DNA of 64,000 nt, from the NCBI RefSeq assembly GCF_031143425.1, contig NC_090440.1, positions 1,272,845,123 to 1,272,909,122 on the forward strand, written 5' to 3'. The number at the start of each line of letters is the position of its first letter. The first letter of the stretch is position 1. Shown piece after piece: positions 1-10,443 of this stretch. This DNA is from Pleurodeles waltl. Its lineage: Eukaryota; Chordata; Amphibia; Caudata; Salamandridae. The notes under the pieces are model-generated. The model searched no databases. It had not been told where the DNA came from and worked only from the letters and a program-made list of their open reading frames with translations. The position numbers and the translations under genes are program-made.

Positions 1-546
1 TAAGGTTCACTCATGGGGTCTGTGAACTGGACATTGTATAGCATTTGAAAATACACTTGCACCTGTAAATAAAGCACCTTGTGTACATGTAGCATTTCTG
101 TGTTTACTGTTATCCATATACTCGGCTAAATAATTGCATTGTGTGAATCCATGTCAATGAGTACAGAACATCATTACATGAGTGCATTACTGTCAGACAC
201 AAAGCCACACACTAGGATCCTGACATGAGAAAGGTGAATGATGGTGTTTTTGGTTACAACCAACTTACTGAATATTCTATACAAATATTGAACAGATATT
301 CTTTGAAGTTGACATACGGCATGTGTTGCGCAGAACCAAGACAATGGTAATTTACCAAGCTGCAAGTACCAGTACAACTAATTTGCGTGGTACAGACGAG
401 GCTAACTTTATCAGTGATGAGCAAAAGTCAGAGTTCCAGGATAGTGTTCAAAATTTCCCTGGTAATCAATGGAAATGAAGACAGTAAGCATACCCTAGGC
501 CATTCCTCCAACTTGGCCAGTGCACACATGAGAACCTCCAGACAGT
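1..546. other. Unassigned AT-rich sequence
   Basis: No gene, RNA or repeat family is recognised here. Short frames on both strands show no known motif. The last five bases (acagt, 542-546) form the left target duplication of the following family A repeat. Confidence 0.5.
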
Positions 547-3500
547 TGTAGGAGGCTGGCCTGTATTATAGTGGGTACCTTGTGGTACTTACATCTTGTG
601 CCAGGTCCAGTTATCCCTTATTAGTAGATTAGTAGTGTTCTAGCAGCTTAGGCTGATAGAGGTAGCTATAGCAGAGCAGCTTAGGCTGAACTAGGAGACA
701 TGCAAAGCTCCTACTATACCATTTATTTCATATAGCACTATATCACAAGAAAACACAATACTCAGTGTTACTAAAAATAAAGGTACTTTATTTTAGTGAC
801 AATATGCCAAAAGTATCTCAGAGGATATACTCCCTTAGGAGGTAAGTAAATACACAAAATATACACATAAACCAAAATCAGGTAAGTAAAACACTTAGAA
901 AAGTAGTGCAAACACTGTACACAATAGAATGCAATAGGAGACAATAGGCCTAGGGGCAACACAAACCATATACTCCAAAAGTGGAATGTGAACCACAAAT
1001 GGACCCCAGGCCTAGTGAAGTGTGTAGAGGGTCACTGGGAGTGTAAGAAAACACTAACGGTGTCCAAGATACCCCACCCCAAGACCCTGAAAAGTAAGTA
1101 AAGTTACCCTACTACCCCAGAAAGACAGTAAAGTCGAAACAGGGGATTCTGCAAAGACAGCAACTGACTGCAAAGCACTGAAGATGTATTCCTGGACCTG
1201 AGGACCTGCAAAGGAAGGGGACCAAGTCCAAGAGTCACGCAAGTGTCCAGGGGGGGCAGGAGCCCACTAAACCCCGGATGAAGGTGCAAAAGGGCTGCCT
1301 CCGGGTGGAAGAAGCTGAAGATTCTGCAACAACGGAAGGTGCCAGGAACTTCTCCTTTGGTCAGAAGATGGCCAACAGCGTGCTGGAGGATGCAGAGTTG
1401 TTTCCATGCAGAAAGACCATCTGGTTAAAGATAATGGGTGCTGCCAGGGCCCAGGAAGGACCAGAAGGTCGCCTCTTGTAGGAGGCGACAGAGGGGGTGC
1501 TCAGCAACAGAGAGAGCCCATGCAGAAGAAGGCAGCACCCGCAGTAGCACTTGAACAGGCATTCAAGAAATCTGAGCACAGTGGTCGGCTCAACACTACA
1601 AAAGAGGGTCCCACAAAGCCCGTGGTCAACTCAGCGAGTTGAGAAAAGCAGGACAGAGTGCTGGAGACCTGGGCTATACTGTGCATGAAGGCATCCTTGC
1701 AAAAGTGCTCAGAAGCCCTAGCACCTGCATATCACGCAGTACACAGGATTATTGTCTGGCTTGGTGCGGCAAGGACTTACCTCCACCAAACTTGGACAGA
1801 AGGACCACTGGACTGTCAGGGTCACTTGGATCTAGCTCCTGTGTTCCAGGGACCATGCTTGGCAAGATGAGAGGGGACCCAGAGGACCGGTGATGCAGAA
1901 GTTTGGTGCCTGCGGTAGCAGGAGGAAGATTCCGTCGACCCACAGGAGATTTCTTCTTGGCCTCCAGTGCAGGGTGAAGGCAGACAGCCCTCAGAGCATG
2001 CACCACCAGGAAACAGTTGAGAAAGCTGTCAGGATTAAGCACTGCAATTTTGCTGGTAGTCTTCTTGCCACTTTGCTGCAGTTTTTCAGGCATCCTGGAG
2101 CAGTCAGCGGTCGATCCTTGGCAGAGTCGAAGAGAGAGATGCAGAAGAACTCTGGTGAGCTCTTGCATTCGTTATCTGAAGAGGAACCCAAAGAAGAGAC
2201 CCTAAGTAGCCCTCAGAAGAGGATTGGCTACCTAACCAGGTAAGAGCCTATCAGGAGGGGTCTCTAACGTCACCTGCTGGCACTGGCCACTCAGAGGTCT
2301 CCATTGTGACCTTACACCACTGCATTCAAAATGGCAGAGGTCTGGGACACACTGGAGGAACTCTGGGCACCACCCCTGTGGTGGTGATGGACAGGGGAGT
2401 GGTCACTTCCCCTTCCTTTGTCCAGTTTCGTGCCAGAGCAGGGGCTGGGTGATCCCTGAACTGGCGTGGACTGGGTTATGCAAGGAGGGCACCATCTGTG
2501 CCCTTCAAAGCATTCCCAGAGGCCAGGAGAGGCTACTCCTCTGAGACCCTTAACACCTATTTCCAAAGGGAGAGGGTGTAACACCCTCTCTCAGAGGAAA
2601 TCCTTTGTTCTACCTTCCTGGGACTAGGCTGTCCAGACCGCAGGAGGGCAGAAACCTGTCTGTGGGTTGACAGCAGTGGTAACTGCAGTGAAAACCCCAG
2701 AGAGCCGGTTTGGCAGTACCCGGGGTCCATGCTGGAGCTCCGGGGATACATGGGAATGGCCCCCAATAGCAGATTTCGCATGGGGGGACAATTCCATGAT
2801 CTTAGACATGTGACATGGCCATATTCGGAGTTACCATTGTGAAGCTACATATAGGTATTGACCTATATGTAGTGCAAACGTGTAATGGTGTCCCCGCACT
2901 CACAAAGTCCGGGGAAATTGCCCTGAACAATGTGGGGGCACCTTGGCTTGTGCTAGGGTGTCCTCACACTTAGTAACTTTGCACCTAACCTTCAGCAAGT
3001 GAGAGTTAGACAAATAGGTGACTTATAAGTTACTGAAGTGCAGTGTAAAATGGCTGTGAAATAATGTGGATGTTATTTCACTCAGGCTGCAGTGGCAGTC
3101 CTGTGTAAGAATTGTCTGAGCTCCCTATGGATGGCAAAAGAAATGCTGCAGCCCCCATAGGGATCTCCTGGAACCCCAATACCCTGGGTACCTAGGTACC
3201 ATATACCAGAGAATTATAAGGGTGTTCCAATGTGCCAATTAGAATTGGTGTAAATGGTCATTAGTCTGCAGTGACAATTTAAAAAGCAGAGACAGCATAA
3301 ACACTGAGGTTCTGGTTAGCAGAGCCTCAGTGATACAGTTAGGCACCACGCAGGGAACACATATAGGCCACAAACATATGAGCACTGGGGTCCTGGCTAG
3401 CAGGATCCCAGTGACACATATCAAACACACTGACAATATAGGGTTTCCACTATGAGCACTGGGGCCCTGGCTAGCAGAATCCCAGTGAGACAGTAAAAAC

Positions 3501-3570
3501 ACCCTGACATATACTCACAAACTGGCCAAAAGTGGGGGTAACAAGGCTAGAAAGAGGCTACCTTCCTACA
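547..3570 (-). mobile_element. Family A LTR-like repeat, copy A1
   Basis: This 3.0-kb unit starts TGTAGGAGG and ends CTTCCTACA, i.e. TG...CA termini with short inverted ends. It is flanked by acagt (542-546) and ccagt (3571-3575), a 5-bp target duplication with one mismatch. This is the signature of a solo LTR of an LTR retrotransposon. It is the reverse complement of copy A2 (29237-32156), whose orientation I call plus because AATAAA-type signals lie near that 3' end in the family. Three near-palindromes of about 31 bp lie at 3302-3332, 3383-3413 and 3457-3487. Short frames inside are not convincingly conserved, so I call no protein. No second LTR or internal gag/pol is visible, so a solo LTR or a non-autonomous LTR-like element are both possible. 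Confidence 0.75.
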
Positions 3571-4075
3571 CCAGTCAATCAGTATGGAACAAAATTAGTC
3601 TTATATAAACAGGAATTATTTTAAGTTATTTAAAACTACATACCTAAAACTATCCTAAAATCTATCCTACACTAAACTAACCTAAACAAATTTAACTACA
3701 CCTATCTAACCTACTCTAAACTAATCTTACACATGTGATGTCACACTCTAAACATTGTCCCCCCACCTCCTTAAGAGGCAAGATACAAGTAGGACAACAT
3801 AAACTATGACTACAGATATACTAACTAAACATATGACCTAAACAAATATTTTTTGTTTTATATATTTTTTTATTTTTTTACACAGATACTCCAAGATGAT
3901 CCCCCACCCAACCCCCTCCAAATAAAAGAAGTACTAAAACCCACCCTCAACCATACTTAATCTAACCTATGCCTACCCACACTATTTAGCTAACCTAACA
4001 CTACCCATCTAAAACCCAATCTAAAACTATTTACAACAGTGAAAGGTGAGAGGTAAGGAACGTGGAGGTTGTGCC
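3571..4075. other. A/C-rich, gene-poor stretch
   Basis: The sequence is dominated by ctaaac / cctaaaact-type A/C-rich runs (about 3640-3735 and 3930-4030) and a T/A-rich run near 3845-3885. No coding signal is seen. It resembles the A/C-rich DNA at 17225-17430 beside the Harbinger copy, so it may be untranslated sequence of a related decayed element. Confidence 0.4.
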
Positions 4076-4094
4076 TATGCCACATCACAATTTT

Positions 4095-4600
4095 TTAAAC
4101 GTTCTTGCAGTACTTCAGCAATTTTCTATTTTTAGCACTCTTGTGCTCCAACCTGTCCAATCTGGCCATCATGCCGGCCACGTTCCATCTCATGTCACTT
4201 TCAAAGTTTGGGCTCATTACTGCATTAGGTGGCTGCATGGGTGCCTGGCTTGTGACAGGTGCAGCAGATGTGGATGGGGTCTGAGCTGCAGAGGCCCCCT
4301 GGATCCCTAATGTATTTCCCAATATCGCCTACTTTTTTGGTTGCTGCTGTGGAGCACCCCCATGTTGGAAGGCACACCATAACCCTGTGACCTTTTCCCT
4401 GTCTGATATTGACATCCAAAATGTGATGGTACCTATCTGCCCTTTTGTGGCAAGCATGACGTTCCTCAGGTGTCACATTTGCAGCTGAAAAATTAGGAGA
4501 ATCACGCATTAAATATAGCATTGGGTGGAGGTAGAACAGACATAAAATGAACCCTGCATCCGCAGATGACACATGCAGTCCACCACACATTCCTCAACAA
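4095..4600 (-). pseudogene. Ser/Thr/Pro-rich, coiled-coil coding remnant (Harbinger accessory-like)
   Basis: On the minus strand a frame of about 75 codons (4322 down to 4095) encodes a Pro/Ser/Thr/Ala-rich segment. It is followed by a short charged helix containing MMARLDRLEHKSAKNRKLL, then a stop. An upstream frame (4590-4225) overlaps it in another phase, consistent with one exon broken by a frameshift. The composition (low-complexity linker, then short coiled coil at the C-terminus) resembles the tails of the Myb/SANT accessory proteins at 10.4-13.1 kb and 15.1-16.8 kb. I cannot see a DNA-binding domain, so assignment to a Harbinger remnant is inference. It could also be part of another decayed element. 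Confidence 0.3.
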
Positions 4601-5916
4601 TGACTTACTCCTAATTTATGACTGTTTCCTACCAGCCATCTACGGTATCACGTACATGTCACTGGGATGATGGCTTTCCATTGTTGACCATCAGACCCGA
4701 GAGGTGACTGGACCAATGAGTCCATACTCAACATAAATGTTGACAAACTTGTGAGGATCACGTGGCCCAACAAGGCTAGATATCCTGTGTCCTTGTCAAT
4801 ATGGGGGCTTTGTATGCAGTCCACCACTTTGATACCCCTGCTGCTACATCAGGGCTTGTCCAGGCATCATGGATGCAAGGTGGGGGTAATCAGATATGGG
4901 TGCTGGAAACGTCCCACTGGCTATTCTAAGGTATGGTAAAGCTTCATTCATGTGTCCTGGTTTAAGACCTGGTCTGAGCATCCGTTGCAAGGGGGCACAG
5001 CATTGCTCATGATGTGCCCACATGTACATACAATGCTATGTCCTCATAAGGTTTGGCCAAAGCATGACTAGTATCTTATAGTTGTCTACAGATTGCATAA
5101 CTAATGCCCCTACCTTGTGCTATGTTGTGTTAAATGTGAAAAATGCACACAGATGGTGGCTGTATGGGTACCCTTGGGCCAGTGTTAGCTTGGCACTACA
5201 CTGGGTGTTGCTACAGTATTCTTATATATTTAACATCATGTGCACGTGCACCTCAGACATCATCAAAGTACCAGGTATGCACTCAGCATTCACATCATAT
5301 GCACATGTGATGTGACCAGGATCACTCACAAATATCATGATGGCAGGACCATGTTGGTAATTCTGCTGAGACCTAGCTTGGACAATCAATATACATTTCC
5401 CTCAACCATTTGGAGCTGAGTTCTCTACTAATTGTGTACTCTACTGACTGTTGTCCTGCACAATATGGCTCCTTGTATCAATGCGGCCTCAATTTATATC
5501 TGAAGAGTACTGAGGCACCAATGATGCTAGTGTCCCCTATATAAGCCCCCTAGAGACCTCTACACATTTCCTTAATCTGTTCTGTTTTGTGAGTAAGTGT
5601 AACCTATGTATGGCACACAGTGCTGTCAAAAGTGCTGTGATAAAGTTTTTGTCAACAAGCCTGCTAATTACATAAAAAGCTGCTCTGACACCTATCAGGA
5701 TAGCCATCAATGTATATGTGTCCATGCATTCCATTTCCTAACACCCACAATTTCATACCAGCACGCATGCCACTTTTGCAACAATCAAGCCATTCTCAAT
5801 GCTCAACTTTGCAACAGACATGATGTCATCATCCTAACTCCAATTATATCACAGCATTGGTCATGCAAAACTTTTATTCATTGCATTGCACACATCAGAC
5901 TGACTCCCACCAAACC
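4601..5916. other. Unassigned sequence upstream of LINE copy 1
   Basis: No reading frame with recognisable motifs is found. On the minus strand an AATAAA-type polyadenylation signal lies at about 5866-5880. It could end a minus-strand transcript whose upstream part is the candidate exon at 9575-9695, if the LINE at 5917-9568 was inserted between them. This is speculative. Confidence 0.3.
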
Positions 5917-6416
5917 TTGGGTAGGCCGCTTCCCCGCCGCTGCAGCTCCGCCTGCCCCTGCCCTACCACGTTGATCTTGCGTTCTTTTTCCTTATTGGCG
6001 TTTTTCTATTTTTTGATTTCCTATTCTTGTGCGCTTTCCTTTTCCCACCGCTGCCACCTGTGCGGCCCCGCCCCCCGCTCCCATTTGCTGACCTTCCCTC
6101 CTGTCTCCCGCCTCCCAGCTGACCCCTCCTCCCCTTCCTCCTTCTTATGGTGGCCGCTGCGTGGCTGAGACAGCAACACTTGGGTAGGTCGCTACCCCGC
6201 TGCTCCGCCTGCCCAGGCCCCTGCCACGTTGATCTTGCGTTCTTTTTCCTTATTGGCGTTTTTCTATTTTTTGATTTCCTATTCTTGTGCGCTTTCCTTT
6301 TCCCACCGCTGCCACCTGTGCGGCCCGTCCCCCTGCTCCTATTTGCTGACCTTCCCTCCTGTCTCCCGCCTCCCAGCTGACCCCTCCTCCCCTCCCTCCT
6401 TCTTATGGCGGCCGCT
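5917..6416 (+). repeat. Tandemly duplicated LINE 5' UTR (two ~263-bp monomers)
   Basis: The sequence starting TTGGGTAGG at 5917 repeats at 6180, giving two nearly identical pyrimidine-rich, GC-rich units. Both hold the same stretch of T-rich DNA, then a TTTCCTTTTCCCACCGCTGC core, then a GC-rich block. By position they would be the promoter region of the LINE, comparable in layout to the monomers of mouse L1. That role is inference. Confidence 0.8.
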
Positions 6417-9400
6417 GAATGTCTACGCAGCGGACCCGCACAGCGGACGCACCGCTGGCGCGATAAAGGCGCGCTAAAGGCAATCCCGTCTGCGCCGGTT
6501 TGCGCCTGGACCGCGCCCAGCGCCAGAATCCCTGGCCCCCACCGCATGCAAAGCAACCAACTAAGATACGACTCCGCCTCCCTCAACGCCCTCAGCACCG
6601 GACGAACAGCCACCTGCTACCAAGGCAGCCCAAAACGAACCCATGGACCCTTTACCTGTCAAGCCTGCAAATACACATGCCTCCAAACCTGCAGACCACC
6701 CACCGGCCCTCGCAACAACAACAACCACCTCAAGTGCATCCTCCTCAACACACGCTCCGTCCACAAGCCATCGAACTATGGGACCTCCTGGAAACAACAG
6801 CTCCAGACGTCGCCTTCATCACAGAAACCTGGATGAACGCCTCCTCGGCCCCAGACATCGCCATAGCCATCCCCGACGGCTACAAGATCGCCCAGAAGGA
6901 CCGCGTCAACCAAACCGGAGGAGGAATCGCCATCATCTACAGGAACACCATCAACATCACGACCACCACCGAAGACACACCCCTCGCTGCCGAACACGTA
7001 CACTTCCAGATTCACACCGACCCCAAAACCACCCTCAGAGGAACACTCATCTACAGACCCCCGGGCCCACATGCCCAATTTAGTGAAACCATCGCAGACT
7101 TCATCAGCCCGCATGCCCTAGCCTCACCAGAATACATCCTCCTCAGGGACCTGAACTTCCACCTGGAGAAAAACAACGACAACAGCACCACCACCCTGCT
7201 CGACAACCTCGACAACCTCGGACTCAAGCAACTGGTGAGCACCCCCACCCACACCGCTGGCCACACACTCGACCCCATCTTCTCCACCAGCAAACACGTC
7301 TCCTTCAGCTACTCCTCCGGACTACACTGGACCGACCACAGATGCGTCCACTTCACCTTCAAACGGGAGACTCACCACCATCGCACACAACAAATCCCCC
7401 GCAGACACTGGAGCAAAATCTCCACAGAGCAGCTCCTCTCAACACTGAACCAAAACCCACCAGCCAACATCACTGACGCCAACAACGCAGCCCACAGCCT
7501 CACACAGTGGATCACCAACTGTGCCGAAAACCTTGCACCACTTAAAAAAAAACCAGGCGGGACCAGTATCAGGAAACCCCCATGGTTCACGGACGCCCTC
7601 AAAGAATCTAAGAAATCCTGCCGAACCCTCGAAAAAACCTGGCGCAGGGAACGAACCACAGAAAACATGACAGCCCTCAAGATCGCCCCTCGTGAACACC
7701 ACCAGCTGATCCGCTCCACCAAAAGGACATCATTCAAAAAGGGACTAGACAACAACACCCACAACAGCAAGGAACTCTTCAACATCAGCGCCAGCTCCAA
7801 CGACATCACACCCTCACAAGAACTCTGCAACTCCCTTGCTACATTCTTCCACCGAAAGATCGCAGATCTACACCACAGCTTCAGACCCCAGACCCCGCCC
7901 CCTACCACCGAACCAGCAGCCCCCACCACTACCCTCAGCTCCTGGACCCCTATCAGCTCAGAAGAGACCAGAAGCATCATGAACACCATCCACTCCGGCT
8001 CCCCCTTGGACCCCTGTCCCAATCACATCTTCAACAAAGCTGACACCGTCATCACACCCCATCTCCGGAACATCATCAACAGCTCGTTCGCATCAGCCAC
8101 CTTCCCCGAGAGCTGGAAACACGCAGAAATCAACGCCCTCCTGAAAAAACCTACGGCAGACCCCAATGAACTGAAGAACTTCCGCCCCATCTCTCTTCTT
8201 CCCTTCCCGGCCAAGGTCATCGAGAAGACCGTCAATAAGCAGCTGACCGCATTTTGCTGAGGCTAACAACTCGCTCGACCCTTCCCAATCTGGATTTCAA
8301 GCCAACCACAGCACAGAAACCGCCCTCATCGCAGTCACCGACGACATCAGGACCCTGATGGACAATGGAGAAACAACCGCCATCATCCTCCTGGACCTCT
8401 CGGCAGCCTTCAACACCATGTGCCATCGCACCCTAATAACCCGCCTTCGCACCACTGGGATCCTAGGACAGGCCCTAGACTGGATCATCTCGTTCCTCTC
8501 CGACAGGACCCAGAGAGTCCACCTCCCTCCCTTCCGCTCAGAACCCTCTGAGATTATCTGTGGCGTACCCCAAGGATCCTTGCTCAGCCCAACCCTCTTC
8601 AATATCTACATGAGCCCCCTCGCCGCCATCGAACACAAACACAACATCAACATCATCTCCTACGCCGACGACACCCAGCTGATACTCTCCCTCACCAAAG
8701 ACCCAACCACCGCCAAAACCAACCTACAGGAAGGAATGAAAGATGTCTCGGAATGGATGAAGCTCAGCCGCCTAAAACTGAACTCAGACAAGATGGAGGT
8801 CCTCATCCTCGGACAATCCCCATCCACCTGGGACGACTCCTGGTGGCCCACGGCGCTGGGCACCGCACAACCCCCTCGGATAACGCACGCAACCTCGGAT
8901 TCCTCTTAGACCCCCTCCTCACAATGACCAAGCAAGTCAACGCTGTCTCGTCATCATGCTTCAACACCCTACGCATGCCCCGGAAAATCTTCCAATGGAT
9001 CCCCGCCGAAAACAGAAAGACAGTCACCCATGCTCTCATCACAAGCCGATTGAACTACGGAAACACCCTATATGCAGGAACCACCACCAAGCTTCAGAAA
9101 CGTCTACAATGCATACAGAACGCCTCCGCACGCCTCATCCTCGACATTCCTCGCCACAGCCACATATCCGCCCACCTGAAACACCTGCACTGGCTCCCCA
9201 TTAACAAGAGGATCACCTTCAGGCTCCTCACCCACGCACACAAAGCACTCCACGACATGGGCCCCGAATACCTCAACAGCCGCCTCTCGTTCTACACGCC
9301 TACCCGTCAGCTCCGCTCAGCCAGCCTCGCTCTCGCCACCATCCCACGGATCCGCAGAACCACTGCCGGAGGAAGATCTTTCACCTACCTGGCAGCCAAA

Positions 9401-9493
9401 GCATGGAACTCCCTTCCCGCACACCTAAGAACTACCCAGGACCATCTTGCATTCAGGAAACTCCTCAAGACATGGCTTTTCGAGCAGCAGTAA
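6405..9493 (+). pseudogene. LINE ORF2-like protein: endonuclease and reverse transcriptase, three frameshifts
   Basis: The protein would nick target DNA and reverse-transcribe the LINE RNA. It begins with an Ala/Pro/Arg-rich leader holding a C-x2-C-x3-C cluster (HGPFTCQACKYTC), then an endonuclease domain. Visible endonuclease motifs are ETW at 6824, YRPPG, DLNFHL at 7148 (preceded by R where the sister copy has G) and TDH at 7331-7339. The RT domain has FRPISLLPFPAK near 8180, LLDLSAAF with the motif-A Asp at 8394, a GVPQGSLLSPTLFNIY block, and an intact YADD at 8661-8672. The C-terminal domain ends FRKLLKTWLFEQQ. Reading requires three frame changes: a 4-nt loss near 6772, one extra T at about 8255 (creating an early stop at 8258-8260), and a 1-nt loss near 8872. 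Catalytic residues survive, so this is a fairly young but dead copy. Confidence 0.85.
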
Positions 9494-9574
9494 CTCCCCC
9501 CCCCCTCCAGCGCCTTGAGACCCTCTCGGGTGAGAAGCACGCTCTATAAATAATTGATTGATTGATTGGCACCT

Positions 9575-9695
9575 ATGATGAATAAGGTGACACTGACTGG
9601 CAGCAATGGGGTCTTCGAATCTGATGACCTCTCCAATGGTGTAGGGTGGAGGTTCACCTACAATACATGAAAGGAAAACACATCTTTGTAAAATG
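9575..9695 (-). pseudogene. Possible minus-strand exon with splice acceptor
   Basis: Read on the minus strand, a pyrimidine-rich stretch ending ATGTATTGTAG precedes an open segment beginning GEPPPYTIGEVIRFEDPIAA and running to the LINE boundary. The acceptor-like junction and the open frame suggest an exon of a decayed element that LINE copy 1 interrupted. I do not recognise the protein, and the frame is short enough to be chance. Confidence 0.25.
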
Positions 9696-10035
9696 TGGAC
9701 ATTTCTGTGAATGCACAACAGCGTTTACAAGCAACTTGTTAGGCTGAGTGAGCAAGTCAACCTAATGGTAGATCAGATCAACTGTCAAATATCAATGATC
9801 AGTCAATCACACATAGGCCCTCATTATGAACACGGCAGTAAACACTGCACTGCCGGCTGTGGCGTTAAAAGCCGGCAACAGAGGTGTGGTCCGGACCGCC
9901 AAATAATGAACCAACTGAAACACAGGCCACCTCCATCAGAGGAGTGGCGACAACAACGGCAGAGCCCGCCCACAGGGCGACCGAAAGGCCCTAACCGCCC
10001 ATCAAATAAGGAACCACTAGACCAGCGTTAGTTCC

Positions 10036-10083
10036 GGGGCGGGAACGTCACGCAAAGCCAGGTGGAAATGAACCAAATATAAG
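10036..10083 (+). promoter_or_regulatory. Possible transposase promoter (GC box and TATA-like motif)
   Basis: A GGGGCGGG box (10036-10043), itself inside a short GTTCC...GGAAC inverted repeat, is followed by CAAATATAAGG (10073-10083). The transposase ATG with a good start context (G at -3, G at +4) lies about 45 bases further. Motif spacing fits a small promoter, but no expression evidence exists. Confidence 0.35.
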
Positions 10084-10443
10084 GAAACACTCACCGGAGG
10101 CTAACACAACACGCCAAAGCAGACATGGATAGAGAGCTGCAGATCAGGGCATTCCTTCTCTTTGCCATATACTTCCACGACCGAGATCGCCTACAAAGAT
10201 GACGATGGTAAGTACTGCAACCTATGAAACAAGGCAAGAAAGGCCACAGTTACAGACCCACCCACTCCACCCTCCCTGCAACGCTCCCACAACCCTTCAC
10301 AGCAGCACAAGCCATACACCCCACAGCAAGAGGGACTTACCCAACACAAGGCAAATCCAACCTGTCCAAAGTACATACATGTGCCCCACACCCACAAACA
10401 ATGAAACGAGAGACCAGGGATCCAGAGTGCCGCCAAAAACACA

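Larger units (their letters stand above)
5917..9568 (+). mobile_element. L2-clade LINE, copy 1
   Basis: This is a near full-length non-LTR retrotransposon with a CT/GC-rich duplicated 5' UTR (5917-6416), one long ORF carrying an apurinic-type endonuclease and a reverse transcriptase, a short 3' UTR and a 3' tail of ATTG repeats (9553-9568). The ORF layout, RT C-terminal region and microsatellite tail fit the L2/CR1 group; I favour L2. A related copy lies at 34210-37746 with the same order and an almost identical 3' end (CTTGARACCCTC...CGGGT). The true 5' boundary and target duplication could not be fixed. Confidence 0.85.

Noticed and set aside
1749..2168. 139-codon minus-strand frame in repeat A1
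   Set aside because: Partly matched in A2, but with stops there and no similarity in A3, and no known domain. DNA homology of the repeat explains the match.
3302..3487. Regularly spaced palindromes suggesting a CRISPR-like array
   Set aside because: Spacers are also homologous between copies, units are few and diverged, and the context is a eukaryotic LTR-like repeat.
5963..6613. 216-codon minus-strand frame, Arg/Gly-rich with an internal repeat
   Set aside because: It is antisense to the duplicated LINE 5' UTR; the internal repeat simply mirrors the two monomers.
7372..8022. 216-codon minus-strand frame
   Set aside because: It is the shadow of the LINE endonuclease-RT coding strand, which has recognisable motifs.
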